Notes: generated from the letters alone by a model not told the origin. Positions 17,501-26,332 are shown, counted from the first letter of the stretch. The stretch: 49,076 nucleotides of DNA from Mesobacillus campisalis (GCF_000986785.1 NZ_LAYY01000028.1:1-49076); one strand, 5' to 3'. Program-made: numbers and translations.

Positions 17501-18967
17501 ATGAACAAAGGACATGTGTTTTTGGTAGGCGCTGGGCCAGGTGATGCTGGGCTGATTACCGTGAAAGGGATGGAAGCCGTTAAGTCGGCGGACGTAATTT
17601 TATATGACAGGCTTGCCAACCCGCGGCTTCTTGAGCAGGCTCCTGCCCGCTGCGAACTGGTTTATTGCGGCAAGCTTCCCGACCGCCATTTTCTCCGCCA
17701 GGAAGCAATCAACAGCCTTTTGGTTGAAAAAGCGCTGGAAGGGAAAGTGGTGGTGCGATTAAAAGGGGGCGATCCAGGCGTCTTTGGCCGGGTGGGCGAA
17801 GAAGCACAGGCTCTCAGTGAACATGGAATTTCCTATGATATCGTACCGGGCATCACTTCCGGCATGGCGGCCCCGCTTTATGCAGGGATCCCTGCTACCC
17901 ACCGGGAGTTTGGCGAGAGCTTTGCCATGGTGACCGCACATGATAAATCGGTAAACGGCCAGCCGGATCTGCAATGGGAAAGCCTTGCAAAAGGAATTGA
18001 TACGATTGCCTTTTACATGGGAATCGCCAATCTGCCTTTTATATGTGAAAACTTGATTCTGCATGGGAAACCGGCGGCCACTCCCGTGATTCTTATTCGC
18101 TGGGGCACTTTCGGAAGGCAGCAGACCCTTGAAGGAACCTTGGCGACGATTGCCCAGCAGGCTAAGGACGTGAAGTTTGCCAACCCGGCCATCACGCTGG
18201 TCGGCGACATTGTTTCTCTTCGCAAAAAACTGGACTGGTTCGAGAAAAAGCCGCTGTTCGGACGGCAGGTCCTGCTTGTCAGGACAGGGACTAACGAGAG
18301 CGATCTTGCAAGGGAGCTGAGCAGCCAGGGTGCAGATGTCATTGAGTTCCCTAGGTGGACGAGAATAAAAGTAAGACCGGACGAGATGATAGTAAATAAT
18401 CTGTCAAGCTACGAAAAGGTATTGTTTACCTCCCCTGAAAGCGTAGCAGACTTTTTTGAAGACATGATTCAACGATCTGTGGATATCCGGCAGCTTAAGG
18501 CAAAATTGTATGGCGGATCCAGCAAATCGGTAAGAGCTTTGGCCGATAGAGGCCTTCTCGCAGAAAGTGCTGAAAAACTTGGTGCAGAAACAGGGGAAGA
18601 CTCTAGCTTGCTGGTAGTCGGCGACCGCTCTGTCCGGCAGGAATATCCGAATGGCGACTTTTATGAAACAAGCATAAAGGAAATCGATGGACAGTTCACG
18701 TGCATCCTTGAAAGAATGCTGGAGGAGGCCGAAATTAATACCGTCGTTTTTCCGTCAGCAGCCTCTGTAAAAGTATTATTGGAAGAAGATACGGGTTCTA
18801 TCGGTTTCCGGGACCTTTTGGAGAAAGCAGAGCTGGCATGCCTTGGCGTGAAAACCCAGTCTGCCTTGAGAGAGCAAGGCTATGAAGCAGATGTATTATC
18901 GGATAAAGCCGATAAGGAATCCCTTGCGGCGAGTTTGGCTCAATCGAAAAAATGGTTTGGAAGGTGA
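17501..18967 (+). CDS. cobA: Uroporphyrinogen-III C-methyltransferase / uroporphyrinogen-III synthase fusion
   Basis: 488 residues, two enzymes of siroheme synthesis in one chain. Residues 1-245 are the SAM-dependent uroporphyrinogen-III methyltransferase (NasF/CobA/SumT): VGAGPGDAGLITVKG, DRLANPRLL, VRLKGGDPGVFGRVGEE and VPGITSGMAAP are signature segments; the product is precorrin-2. Residues about 255-488 are a divergent HemD-like uroporphyrinogen-III synthase domain (FGRQVLLVRTG, VLFTSPESVADFF, and TVVFPSAASVKVLL near the end). Start ATG at 17501, AAGGATGAAAGGGCG upstream. It supplies the siroheme that NirB needs. The next gene follows after 4 bp. Confidence 0.93.
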   Translation: MNKGHVFLVGAGPGDAGLITVKGMEAVKSADVILYDRLANPRLLEQAPARCELVYCGKLPDRHFLRQEAINSLLVEKALEGKVVVRLKGGDPGVFGRVGEEAQALSEHGISYDIVPGITSGMAAPLYAGIPATHREFGESFAMVTAHDKSVNGQPDLQWESLAKGIDTIAFYMGIANLPFICENLILHGKPAATPVILIRWGTFGRQQTLEGTLATIAQQAKDVKFANPAITLVGDIVSLRKKLDWFEKKPLFGRQVLLVRTGTNESDLARELSSQGADVIEFPRWTRIKVRPDEMIVNNLSSYEKVLFTSPESVADFFEDMIQRSVDIRQLKAKLYGGSSKSVRALADRGLLAESAEKLGAETGEDSSLLVVGDRSVRQEYPNGDFYETSIKEIDGQFTCILERMLEEAEINTVVFPSAASVKVLLEEDTGSIGFRDLLEKAELACLGVKTQSALREQGYEADVLSDKADKESLAASLAQSKKWFGR

Positions 18968-18971
18968 AGAC

Positions 18972-19589
18972 ATGCCATACCCGATTTTCCTTGATGTGAA
19001 GGGGCGCTCCGCTGTGATTATTGGCGGCGGGAAGGTAGCCGCAAGGAAAGCGGCTGGCCTGCTTGAGGAAGGGGCCAAAATCACCGTGGTCAGCCCGGCG
19101 CTTGCCCCTGAACTGCAGCACTTTCTCAACGAAGGGCAAATAACATGGGTGCAAAAGACTTTTTCGCCTGAGGATCTTATGAATGCCTTTCTGGTGTTTG
19201 CGGCCACAAATTCGCGGGAAATCAACCTCCAGGTGAAAACAGCTGCAAAGGACGGCCAGTTGGTGAACATTGCTGACGCCCCGGATGCTTCCGATTTTCA
19301 TATTCCGTCAAATGTTAAAAGAGGCAAATTGACCATCGCCATCTCCACTTCCGGGGCAAGCCCCACTCTTGCCCGGAAAATTCGCCGGGACCTTGAGCAG
19401 AAGTATGATGAAAGCTATCAGGGAGCAGTGGGTTTTCTTCATCGCTGCCGGAAGTCCATCCTTGCCGAGCTCGAGGACCCGGGAGAAAGAAGCAAACTGC
19501 TAGCGATGATTTCCGAGGAAGATTTTTGGAAAAAGGACGACCGGGAAGACAGGTTCCGGGTACTGTTGAAGGAAATCAAGAAAAGATGA
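18972..19589 (+). CDS. sirC: Precorrin-2 dehydrogenase (SirC/YlnF-like)
   Basis: Oxidises precorrin-2 to sirohydrochlorin with NAD+, the second step to siroheme. 205 residues. The N-terminal Rossmann domain has GGGKVAARKAAGLLEEGA (about 19-36), and the family segment VNIADAPDASDFHIPS with ISTSGASPTLARKIRRDLE is clear; it corresponds to the N-terminal part of CysG. The ATG at 18972 follows the preceding stop by 4 bp with GGAAGGTGA upstream. A separate SirB-type ferrochelatase is not in this window. A terminator follows. Confidence 0.93.
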   Translation: MPYPIFLDVKGRSAVIIGGGKVAARKAAGLLEEGAKITVVSPALAPELQHFLNEGQITWVQKTFSPEDLMNAFLVFAATNSREINLQVKTAAKDGQLVNIADAPDASDFHIPSNVKRGKLTIAISTSGASPTLARKIRRDLEQKYDESYQGAVGFLHRCRKSILAELEDPGERSKLLAMISEEDFWKKDDREDRFRVLLKEIKKR

Positions 19590-19619
19590 GGGAAGCAGTA
19601 TGGCTGCTTCTCTTTTTTT
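19588..19619 (+). terminator. Intrinsic terminator after siroheme genes
   Basis: GGGAAGCAG (19590-19598) pairs with CTGCTTCTC (19604-19612), one G-U, followed by TTTTTTT. Confidence 0.85.
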
Positions 19620-19716
19620 AGTTTTATTTACTCCTTCCCAAAACAAAGGGCTAATAATATTTCGTTTACCGTACTATAATGGAGTTGTGCCTTAAATCAG
19701 GAAAGAAGGTATTGTT

Positions 19717-20634
19717 TTGAATAACCTTAAAATCTACGTCATTCTTACGGTTGTCATGATGATTTGGGGGATGAATGTTTCTGCTGTCAAAATGATTGTG
19801 GAGCATTTTCCTCCGATGACGATTAATTCGCTAAGAGTCTTTACTGCCGGAATAGTAGTTTTTATCCTTCTCGGCATGATGAAAAAAATCAGGAAACCTG
19901 CAAAAGAAGAGTATGTGTTTATCTTTTTTGGCGGCCTGCTGAATGTTACCTGCCATCATTTATTTCTCAGCATCGGCCTGGCGCGGACTTCGGCAGTGAA
20001 CAGCGGTTTGATTTTGGGAATGGGCCCGCTGCTTACGGCATTGCTGGCGATTCCGTTTGTGGGCAAAAGGATGACGATTGTAAAAGGGATGGGGTTTATC
20101 CTTGGAGGCATCGGCATCACCCTTACTGTACTGGGAGGCGGAAAAGGATTAAGCGGGATGAATCTGGGTGATTTCTATATCTTTATCTCGATCCTGGCAC
20201 AGGCTGGCAGCTTCATTATTATCTCAAAAGCGGCAAAGAGCATGGATCCGCGGCTTTTAACCGGCTATATGCTGATCTTCGGGTCGGCTGTGTCCATGCT
20301 GATCGGGTTTTGGCAGGAACCGGAAGGGCTGAGCACCCTCGGCGGTGGAAGCACCCTTTTATGGCTGCTGTTTGCAGGCTCCGCGGTCATTGCAACAGCA
20401 GCGGGGCATATGCTCTACAATTATGCCGTTGGAATGGTAGGCCCAGCGGAAACGTCGATTTTCCTTAATTTGAGCACGTTTTTTTCCCTGATTGGAGCGG
20501 CCCTATTTCTGGGCGAAACAATAACATTTGCCCATTTGTCAGGAATGGTTTTTATCATTGGCGGGGTCATCCTCGGTTCCGGAGCCCTTGAAGAACTGAT
20601 GCTCAAAAGACGGATTCGTAAACAGGCCGCATGA
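19717..20634 (+). CDS. EamA/DMT family transporter
   Basis: 305 residues, about ten membrane helices in two EamA repeats (about 5-140 and 150-290), the drug/metabolite transporter superfamily that exports amino acids or other metabolites. Typical segments are MIWGMNVSAVKMIVEHFPP at the start, FLSIGLARTSAVNSGLILGMGPLLTALLA in the first repeat and YNYAVGMVGPAETSIFLNLSTFFSLIGAALFLGE in the second. Substrate cannot be inferred. Start is TTG at 19717 with GAAAGAAGG upstream; TATAAT at 19675-19680 may be its -10, though no good -35 is seen. Confidence 0.88.
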   Translation: MNNLKIYVILTVVMMIWGMNVSAVKMIVEHFPPMTINSLRVFTAGIVVFILLGMMKKIRKPAKEEYVFIFFGGLLNVTCHHLFLSIGLARTSAVNSGLILGMGPLLTALLAIPFVGKRMTIVKGMGFILGGIGITLTVLGGGKGLSGMNLGDFYIFISILAQAGSFIIISKAAKSMDPRLLTGYMLIFGSAVSMLIGFWQEPEGLSTLGGGSTLLWLLFAGSAVIATAAGHMLYNYAVGMVGPAETSIFLNLSTFFSLIGAALFLGETITFAHLSGMVFIIGGVILGSGALEELMLKRRIRKQAA

Positions 20635-20636
20635 CC

Positions 20637-20683
20637 TGTCCGATAACCGGACATTAAGGAAGAGACCGTCCATTTATCGGACA
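20637..20683. promoter_or_regulatory. Two activator-site palindromes (UAS) for the sigma-54 promoter
   Basis: A perfect dyad TGTCCG-ATAAC-CGGACA lies at 20637-20653 and a near match CGTCCA-TTTAT-CGGACA at 20667-20683, centres 30 bp (about three helical turns) apart. They lie 55-100 bp upstream of the -24/-12 promoter, the usual distance for enhancer-binding protein sites. A third copy stands before the acyl-CoA operon. Confidence 0.8.
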
Positions 20684-20723
20684 TCATTTCCCCGTTAAAG
20701 GCCGCTTCAATAAAACTTCTCCC

Positions 20724-20740
20724 TTGGCATGAAACTTGCT
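20724..20740 (+). promoter_or_regulatory. Sigma-54 (SigL) -24/-12 promoter for the HSD10-like gene
   Basis: TTGGCATGAAACTTGCT matches TTGGCA-N6-TTGCW, with GG (20726-20727) and GC (20738-20739) separated by exactly 10 bp. Predicted start of transcription is near 20750, just ahead of the ribosome binding site at 20762-20769. Confidence 0.88.
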
Positions 20741-20777
20741 TCCTGTGAGGTTGAGCACTGAAAAGGGGGAATCACGG

Positions 20778-21545
20778 GTGAAAATGGCTGATGTAAAAGC
20801 AATTATAACCGGCGGGGCTTCAGGACTTGGTGAAGCAACGGTAAGAAGGATTGCCAAAAGCGGCGGAAAAGCGGCAATCCTCGATCTGGCTGAGGAAAGT
20901 GCGATGGCGCTGTGCCGGCAGCTGGGCGAAAATGTAATATTCATCAAATGCGATGTCACAAGTGAAGAAGCGGCGGAAGATGCAATCAGCAAGGCAGCGT
21001 CTGCTTTCGGTTCCGTCAATGCGGCGGTAAATTGCGCAGGAATTGGAGCCGCCAGCAAGGTTGTCAGCAAAAAAGGGGCGCATGACCTTGCCCTTTTTAC
21101 AAAAGTGATTTCAATCAACCTGATTGGAACCTTTAATGTCATTCGCCTGGCAGCACAGCAAATGATGCAAAATAAAGAGAATGATAAAGGGGAAAGGGGC
21201 GTAATCATCAACACGGCTTCTGTTGCCGCATTTGAGGGGCAGATTGGCCAGGCTGCCTACAGTGCCTCAAAAGGCGGCATCGTCGGCATGACGCTTCCAA
21301 TCGCCCGCGAACTGGCGGCGCATGGCATCAGGGTAATGACCATCGCCCCGGGCCTTTTCCATACACCGATGTTTGATACATTGCCGGAGGATGCAAGAAC
21401 GGCCCTTGGCAAGATGGTACCATTTCCGCCGCGCCTTGGTTTCCCGGAAGAATACGCCCAGCTGGCAACAAGCATCATTGAAAACCCGATGCTGAACGGG
21501 GAAACCATCCGGCTCGACGGCGGCATCCGGATGCAGCCCAAATAA
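20778..21545 (+). CDS. HSD17B10-like 3-hydroxyacyl-CoA dehydrogenase (SDR family)
   Basis: NAD-dependent short-chain dehydrogenase of 255 residues, very close to the 3-hydroxyacyl-CoA / 2-methyl-3-hydroxybutyryl-CoA dehydrogenase type 2 family (human HSD17B10). Cofactor motif TGGASGLGE (about 11-19), catalytic S148, Y161 and K165 in YSASKGG. The runs [39 protein letters not shown] and [15 protein letters not shown] are hallmarks of that family. GTG at 20778 is chosen because AAGGGGG (20763-20769) is at good spacing; ATG 20784 is the alternative, and the TTG at 20736 lies inside the promoter. Driven by its own sigma-54 promoter and followed by a terminator. Confidence 0.93.
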   Translation: MKMADVKAIITGGASGLGEATVRRIAKSGGKAAILDLAEESAMALCRQLGENVIFIKCDVTSEEAAEDAISKAASAFGSVNAAVNCAGIGAASKVVSKKGAHDLALFTKVISINLIGTFNVIRLAAQQMMQNKENDKGERGVIINTASVAAFEGQIGQAAYSASKGGIVGMTLPIARELAAHGIRVMTIAPGLFHTPMFDTLPEDARTALGKMVPFPPRLGFPEEYAQLATSIIENPMLNGETIRLDGGIRMQPK

Positions 21546-21556
21546 CAGCAAGCATG

Positions 21557-21582
21557 GAAGATCCCTCGGGGTCTTCTTTTTT
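21557..21582 (+). terminator. Intrinsic terminator after the HSD10-like gene
   Basis: GAAGATCC (21557-21564) pairs with GGGTCTTC (about 21568-21575), followed by TTTTTT; the regulator gene downstream is thus a separate unit. Confidence 0.75.
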
Positions 21583-21680
21583 GCGGATAAATTTTCAGAA
21601 ATTACTAAAAATAATTTGGCTTTTCCGTTACAATAGAAGCGGTATTAGTGCATCAGCTCAATCGGAGGAGGCGTTTATCG

Positions 21681-23435
21681 TTGATACAGTTTAAGGATAT
21701 GGTTACGCTGATGGATTTTAAGGTGACGGAGGAAACGACTTTAAAACAGGCGATTGGAATGCTGAAGGAGAAAAAGTGGAACCTGCTTCCTGTGACGGAT
21801 GAGGAAGGCTGTTTGAAAGGCGTTTTTACCCGCAGCGGACTTTACGGCATGCTTTTGGAAGAAAAACCGCTTCACACACCGATTAAGGATTACATAAAAA
21901 AAGATGCAAAAGCAGTTTCCATTGATACCCCGTATGAAAAAATTGAGCAGCTCGTCGGCAAAAGCGATGTGGGCACAGGGGTTGTACTCAATAAGGAAGG
22001 GAAGGTGGCCGGGCTATTTACCAAGACTGATATGGTTATGGCGCTTTTGCGAACAGCAGATGCCCTTAAAGAGCTGGAAACGGTAAAAAAATTGCAGGCC
22101 ACACTCGAAACGGCTCTTGAACATGCTTATGACGGCATTCTAATGGCGGATCAGCATCAGCTCATCCAGATGGCAAATCCCTCCTTGCTTGATTTTTTTG
22201 GCCTGAAGAAAGAAGATGTGCTTCACAGGAAAGTGGATGAAGTTTTGCCCCAGATAAAGCTTTCGAAAGTGTATCAAACAGAACTGGCGGAAATAAGTGA
22301 TTTCAAGGAAAGCAATGGCATAAAATATCTTGTTCACCGAATTCCGATTATGGAAGACGGCCAATTGGTTGGTGCTCTAGGAAAAATTACCTTCAGGCAG
22401 CTCAATGAAGTGAATGAGCTGTTCAGGAAATGGCAAAAGGCGGAGAGCAAAGCGAAGTTTTATCACCAGCAGCTTGAAAAGACAGAATCTGCCCGGTATA
22501 CGTGGGAGCATATTTTCACCATTGATCCGCAGATGGAGAAGCTGAAAAAAAGCGCGGCCAAGGCAGCAAGAGGAAGGTCCACTATTCTTATCCGCGGCGA
22601 AAGCGGCACCGGCAAAGAACTGTTTGCACATGCCATCCATAATAGCAGCGCCCGCAGGAATGGAAAATTTGTCGTTGTGAACTGTGCTGCGATTCCGGAG
22701 GACTTGCTGGAATCGGAATTCTTCGGCTACGAGGAAGGTTCGTTCACAGGAGCCAGGCAGCGTGGGAAAATCGGAAAATTCGACCTGGCTAATGGCGGCA
22801 CGCTGTTTCTGGATGAAATTGGCGATATGTCGTTGACTCTTCAGGCGAAGCTCCTGAGGGTCCTGCAGGAAAGGGAATTTTACCGGGTTGGCGGGACTTC
22901 CAAAATCAAGGTGGATGTCCGGATCATCGCAGCCACCAATCAAAACCTGGAAGAGATGGTAAGGCAGGGACAGTTTCGTGAGGACCTGTACTACCGGCTG
23001 AATGTGATTTCCCTGAATATCCCGCCGCTCAGGGAAAGGGTCCCTGATACCGGCTTTTTGCTGGGTGTGCTGATTAAAGAATTAAACATGCTTCTAGGGA
23101 CAAGCATCACAGGAATTGAACATGAGGCACACGAAGCCTTGCTAGGCTACAGCTGGCCGGGCAATGTCCGCGAGCTGCGGAATGTGATGGAGAGGGCGAT
23201 GACCTTTGCAGAGCACGGGAAAATCCTGCTGGAAGACTTGCCGGATTATCTGCTGGGGGAAATTCCCTCTTTTCCTGCCAAGGGGAGCATCAGCACAGTG
23301 GAGGAGGCAGAACATGTGGCAATCCTGCGGGCGCTTTCCCAAACGCAGGGCAATAAAGCCAAAGCCGCGAGAATTCTTGGAATCAGCCGTTCGGGGCTTT
23401 ATGAAAAATTAAAGAAATACGAGCTGAATGTCTAA
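21681..23435 (+). CDS. Sigma-54-dependent activator, CBS-CBS-PAS-AAA-Fis
   Basis: 584-residue enhancer-binding protein that opens sigma-54 promoters. Two CBS domains (about 1-125; LLPVTDEEGCLKGVFTRSGL and VVLNKEGKVAGLFTKTDMV) probably sense an adenosine-containing ligand; a PAS domain (about 140-250) follows. The AAA+ domain has Walker A G306-ESGTGKE313, the sigma-54-contacting loop GSFTGA (353-358, first Ala of the usual GAFTGA is Ser), and Walker B GGTLFLDE. The C-terminal Fis helix-turn-helix (about 545-584) contains NKAKAARILGISRSGLYEKL. Start TTG at 21681 with GGAGGAGG 9 bp upstream. Flanked on both sides by sigma-54 promoters with matching palindromes, its evident targets. Confidence 0.93.
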   Translation: MIQFKDMVTLMDFKVTEETTLKQAIGMLKEKKWNLLPVTDEEGCLKGVFTRSGLYGMLLEEKPLHTPIKDYIKKDAKAVSIDTPYEKIEQLVGKSDVGTGVVLNKEGKVAGLFTKTDMVMALLRTADALKELETVKKLQATLETALEHAYDGILMADQHQLIQMANPSLLDFFGLKKEDVLHRKVDEVLPQIKLSKVYQTELAEISDFKESNGIKYLVHRIPIMEDGQLVGALGKITFRQLNEVNELFRKWQKAESKAKFYHQQLEKTESARYTWEHIFTIDPQMEKLKKSAAKAARGRSTILIRGESGTGKELFAHAIHNSSARRNGKFVVVNCAAIPEDLLESEFFGYEEGSFTGARQRGKIGKFDLANGGTLFLDEIGDMSLTLQAKLLRVLQEREFYRVGGTSKIKVDVRIIAATNQNLEEMVRQGQFREDLYYRLNVISLNIPPLRERVPDTGFLLGVLIKELNMLLGTSITGIEHEAHEALLGYSWPGNVRELRNVMERAMTFAEHGKILLEDLPDYLLGEIPSFPAKGSISTVEEAEHVAILRALSQTQGNKAKAARILGISRSGLYEKLKKYELNV

Positions 23436-23453
23436 ATACACCTGTCATATAAG

Positions 23454-23470
23454 TGTCCGGAATTTGGACA
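23454..23470. promoter_or_regulatory. Activator-site palindrome upstream of the acyl-CoA operon
   Basis: TGTCCG-GAATT-TGGACA, one base from the perfect dyad at 20637-20653, centred about 80 bp before the -12 element. Confidence 0.78.
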
Positions 23471-23531
23471 GTTCGGGGTGCCGTTTTTGCTGCACCCTCC
23501 TTCAACCTCCGTCAGCAATGGATTTCCAAGG

Positions 23532-23549
23532 TTGGCACAACTATTGCAT
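23532..23549 (+). promoter_or_regulatory. Sigma-54 (SigL) -24/-12 promoter for the acyl-CoA operon
   Basis: TTGGCACAACTATTGCAT is an excellent match to TTGGCAC-N5-TTGCA, with GG (23534-23535) and GC (23546-23547) 10 bp apart. It lies 40 bp before the first gene of the operon. Confidence 0.9.
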
Positions 23550-23588
23550 GAATTGTATGCAGCGACTTTTACAAAGGAGGATTGGAAG

Positions 23589-25112
23589 ATGGATATTGGA
23601 TCGATGCTGGCCCATAATGCCAGGAAATTTCCCAAGATTCTGGCCATTGAGTGCGAGGGGCGGAGATATACATACGAGCAGTTCAATGAGGAATCCAACA
23701 GGCTCGCCCATGGCTTGTTCGGCCAGGGGATCAGAAAGGGCGAAAAAATTGCTCTGATGATGAAAAACTCCGATCACTTTGCCTTTTCATTCTTTGCTGC
23801 AGCGAAGATTGGCGCGGTGGTGGTCCCTGTCAATTTCAGGCTCACTTCCCCCGAGGTTCATTATATCCTTAAGCAATCCGACAGCACCCTTGTCATTTGC
23901 GATAGTGAATTTGAGCAGACCGTCGCTGCTGCCAGGGAAGGGACGACAGTCAGGCATGTCATCACCATTGGTTCCCCCGGGGTACTTGGACATCATGCCT
24001 ATACAGATGTACTGATTGACAACAAGGAGAATCCGCCAATTGATGTTTCTTTGGCCGATGACCTTGAGATACTGTATACCTCCGGAACGACAGGGAAGCC
24101 GAAGGGAGCGCTTTTCGACCATGAACGGATCTTTAAGGTAGCGCTCGCTGCAACAATCGGCATGGGACTGAGGCCGCGGGAAACCTTCCTGCATATTGCG
24201 CCTTTATTTCATTCGGCCCAGTTGAATTTATTTTTGGTTTCTGGCGTTTTGCTGGGCGCCACCCATATTATCCAGCGCGATTTCCATCCGGTATCGGCCC
24301 TTGAGGCGATTGAGAAGCATAAAATAACGAATTTCTTTGGCGTTCCGGCCATGTATAATTTCCTCCTCCAAGTCCCCAATACTTCGGAATATGATCTGTC
24401 TTCAATCAAAAGATGCGGCTATGGCGCCGCCCCGATGGCTCCGGAGCTGGTCAGGAAAAGTATGGAGCTGTTTGGGACAGACCAATTTTTCAACTTATGC
24501 GGCCTGACTGAGGCGGGCCCGGGCGGAGTCATGCTTGAGCCGGAAGATCATAAAACACATTTGGGCAAGGGTGGAAAGCCGATTTTCATGACCGAGGCGA
24601 AAGTGGTCAACGAGGAAGGCATCGAGGTGAGGCCTGGAGCGGTAGGGGAATTTATCCTTCGGGGTGAAACCATCATGAAGGAGTATTATAAAAAACCTGA
24701 AGAAACATCCAAAGCCATTAAAAATGGCTGGCTGCACACAGGAGACCTGGCAACAGTGGATTCTGAGGGCTTCATCACCCTTGTGGACAGGAAGAAGGAC
24801 ATGATCATTTCCGGAGGCGAGAATGTTTACTCCATTGAAGTGGAGGAGGTCCTTTATGAGCATCCTTCCATCCTTGAAGCAGCCATCGTCGGACTGCCTG
24901 ACGAAGTTTGGGGAGAGGCAGTATGCGCCGTCATTGTCCCCAAGCCTGGAGCAGAGCCCGACCCGCAGGAAATCAAGGCCTTCTGCCGCCAAAAACTGGC
25001 AGGCTATAAAGTTCCCCGAAGAATTTTCATTGAAAAGGAACTGCCCCGGAATGGTTCGGGAAAAATATTGAAATTTCAGTTGCGCCAAGCCCTGAAAGAA
25101 ATACAGGCATAG
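23589..25112 (+). CDS. Acyl-CoA synthetase (AMP-forming) 1
   Basis: Activates a carboxylic acid to its CoA thioester using ATP. 507 residues of the ANL superfamily. ATP-binding LYTSGTTGKPKGAL (about 157-170), acidic motif GWLHTGDLATVDSEGF and hinge DRKKDMIISGGENVYSIEVEE, and the catalytic Lys in PRNGSGKILKFQLR near the C terminus are all present. Start ATG at 23589 with GGAGG at 23576-23580; in-frame TTG 23478 lies upstream of the promoter. First gene of a six- or seven-gene operon with 20-55 bp gaps and no internal terminator. Chain-length specificity cannot be read from sequence. Confidence 0.92.
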   Translation: MDIGSMLAHNARKFPKILAIECEGRRYTYEQFNEESNRLAHGLFGQGIRKGEKIALMMKNSDHFAFSFFAAAKIGAVVVPVNFRLTSPEVHYILKQSDSTLVICDSEFEQTVAAAREGTTVRHVITIGSPGVLGHHAYTDVLIDNKENPPIDVSLADDLEILYTSGTTGKPKGALFDHERIFKVALAATIGMGLRPRETFLHIAPLFHSAQLNLFLVSGVLLGATHIIQRDFHPVSALEAIEKHKITNFFGVPAMYNFLLQVPNTSEYDLSSIKRCGYGAAPMAPELVRKSMELFGTDQFFNLCGLTEAGPGGVMLEPEDHKTHLGKGGKPIFMTEAKVVNEEGIEVRPGAVGEFILRGETIMKEYYKKPEETSKAIKNGWLHTGDLATVDSEGFITLVDRKKDMIISGGENVYSIEVEEVLYEHPSILEAAIVGLPDEVWGEAVCAVIVPKPGAEPDPQEIKAFCRQKLAGYKVPRRIFIEKELPRNGSGKILKFQLRQALKEIQA

Positions 25113-25147
25113 GAATTTTGTAAGCGGTTGCGGAAGGGGAGAAGAAG

Positions 25148-26293
25148 ATGAAGCATCCATATTTAACAGATGAACATGAGATGTTCCGCAAGTCACTGCG
25201 GAAGTTTTTGGAGAAGGAAGCATACCCCTACTATGAAAAGTGGGAAGAGGAACGGATGATTCCGCGCTCATTTTGGAAGAAGATGGGCGAGCAGGGCTAT
25301 CTTTGCCCTGACCTGGATGAAGAGTACGGCGGAAGCAATGTCGACTGGGGCTACGCCGTTGTCATCAATGAAGAGCTTGAGCGCGTCGGATCCAGCCTGG
25401 TTGGAGTGGGCCTTCATAACGACATTGTCGTTCCATACATTAATTCCTACGGAACAGCTGAGCAAAAAAAACGCTGGCTGCCCCGCTGTACGACTGGGGA
25501 AATGATTACGGCGATTGCGATGACGGAGCCGGGTACAGGATCGGACCTGGCGAACATTCAAACAACGGCGATTCTTGATGGAGACCACTATATCCTGAAC
25601 GGCCAAAAAACATTCATCACCAACGGGATTCAATCAGACTTGGTACTGGTGGCCTGCAAAACCAACCCAAAAGCCGTTCCCAAGCACAAGGGGGTCAGCC
25701 TGCTGGTCGTTGAACGGGATGCTCCAGGCTTTTCAAGGGGAAGAAAACTGAATAAAGTCGGCCTTCATTCACAGGATACAGCAGAGCTGATTTTCGAGGA
25801 TTGCCTTGTTCCAAAGGAAAACCTGATTGGCGAGGAAGGAAAAGGGTTCCTCTATCTGATGGAAAAGCTTCAGCAGGAACGCCTTCTGGTAGCGATTGCC
25901 GCCCAGACCGCTGCCGAGGTGATGTTCAAGCAGACGATGGAATACGTTAAGACGCGGGAAGCGTTCGGGAGGCCTGTTGCCCAATTTCAGAACACGCAGT
26001 TTAAACTGGCTGAAATGGCTACAGATATTGAAATGGGCAGGGCCTTCCTGGACCAGCTGATAGCGGAACATATTGAAGGCAGGGATGTGGTCACTAAGGT
26101 TTCCATGGCAAAGTGGAAGCTTACTGACACGGCAAAGAGGATTGCAGCCGAATGCATGCAGCTGCACGGCGGCTATGGCTATATGGAAGAATACGAGATT
26201 GCAAGAAGATTCCGCGACATTCCAGTCGCCAGCATCTATGCTGGAACAAATGAAATCATGAAAACCATCATAGCCAAAAACCTTGGATTATAA
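25148..26293 (+). CDS. Acyl-CoA dehydrogenase, LCAD-like
   Basis: FAD enzyme that introduces the alpha-beta double bond of an acyl-CoA. 381 residues. Signatures: AIAMTEPGTGSDLANIQT, TREAFGRPVAQFQNTQFKLAEM and QLHGGYGYMEEYEIARRFRD. The MCAD/SCAD catalytic Glu (YEGT) is Ala here (YAGTNEIM); instead E244 in QQERLL stands where LCAD and isovaleryl-CoA dehydrogenase keep their catalytic base, so the protein should be active and of the LCAD/IVD type, which accepts long or branched chains. ATG at 25148 with AAGGGGAGAAG upstream, 35 bp after the synthetase. Confidence 0.93.
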   Translation: MKHPYLTDEHEMFRKSLRKFLEKEAYPYYEKWEEERMIPRSFWKKMGEQGYLCPDLDEEYGGSNVDWGYAVVINEELERVGSSLVGVGLHNDIVVPYINSYGTAEQKKRWLPRCTTGEMITAIAMTEPGTGSDLANIQTTAILDGDHYILNGQKTFITNGIQSDLVLVACKTNPKAVPKHKGVSLLVVERDAPGFSRGRKLNKVGLHSQDTAELIFEDCLVPKENLIGEEGKGFLYLMEKLQQERLLVAIAAQTAAEVMFKQTMEYVKTREAFGRPVAQFQNTQFKLAEMATDIEMGRAFLDQLIAEHIEGRDVVTKVSMAKWKLTDTAKRIAAECMQLHGGYGYMEEYEIARRFRDIPVASIYAGTNEIMKTIIAKNLGL

Positions 26294-26332
26294 AAACGCA
26301 GCTTGCTGTTAAATGGAAAGGATGATGAAAAC

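Noticed and set aside
20736-20777. TTG start at 20736 for the HSD10-like gene
   Set aside because: It falls in the -12 element of the sigma-54 promoter; GTG 20778 behind AAGGGGG fits.
23478-23588. Upstream start for the first acyl-CoA synthetase
   Set aside because: The in-frame TTG at 23478 lies upstream of the sigma-54 promoter; the ATG at 23589 has GGAGG at correct spacing.
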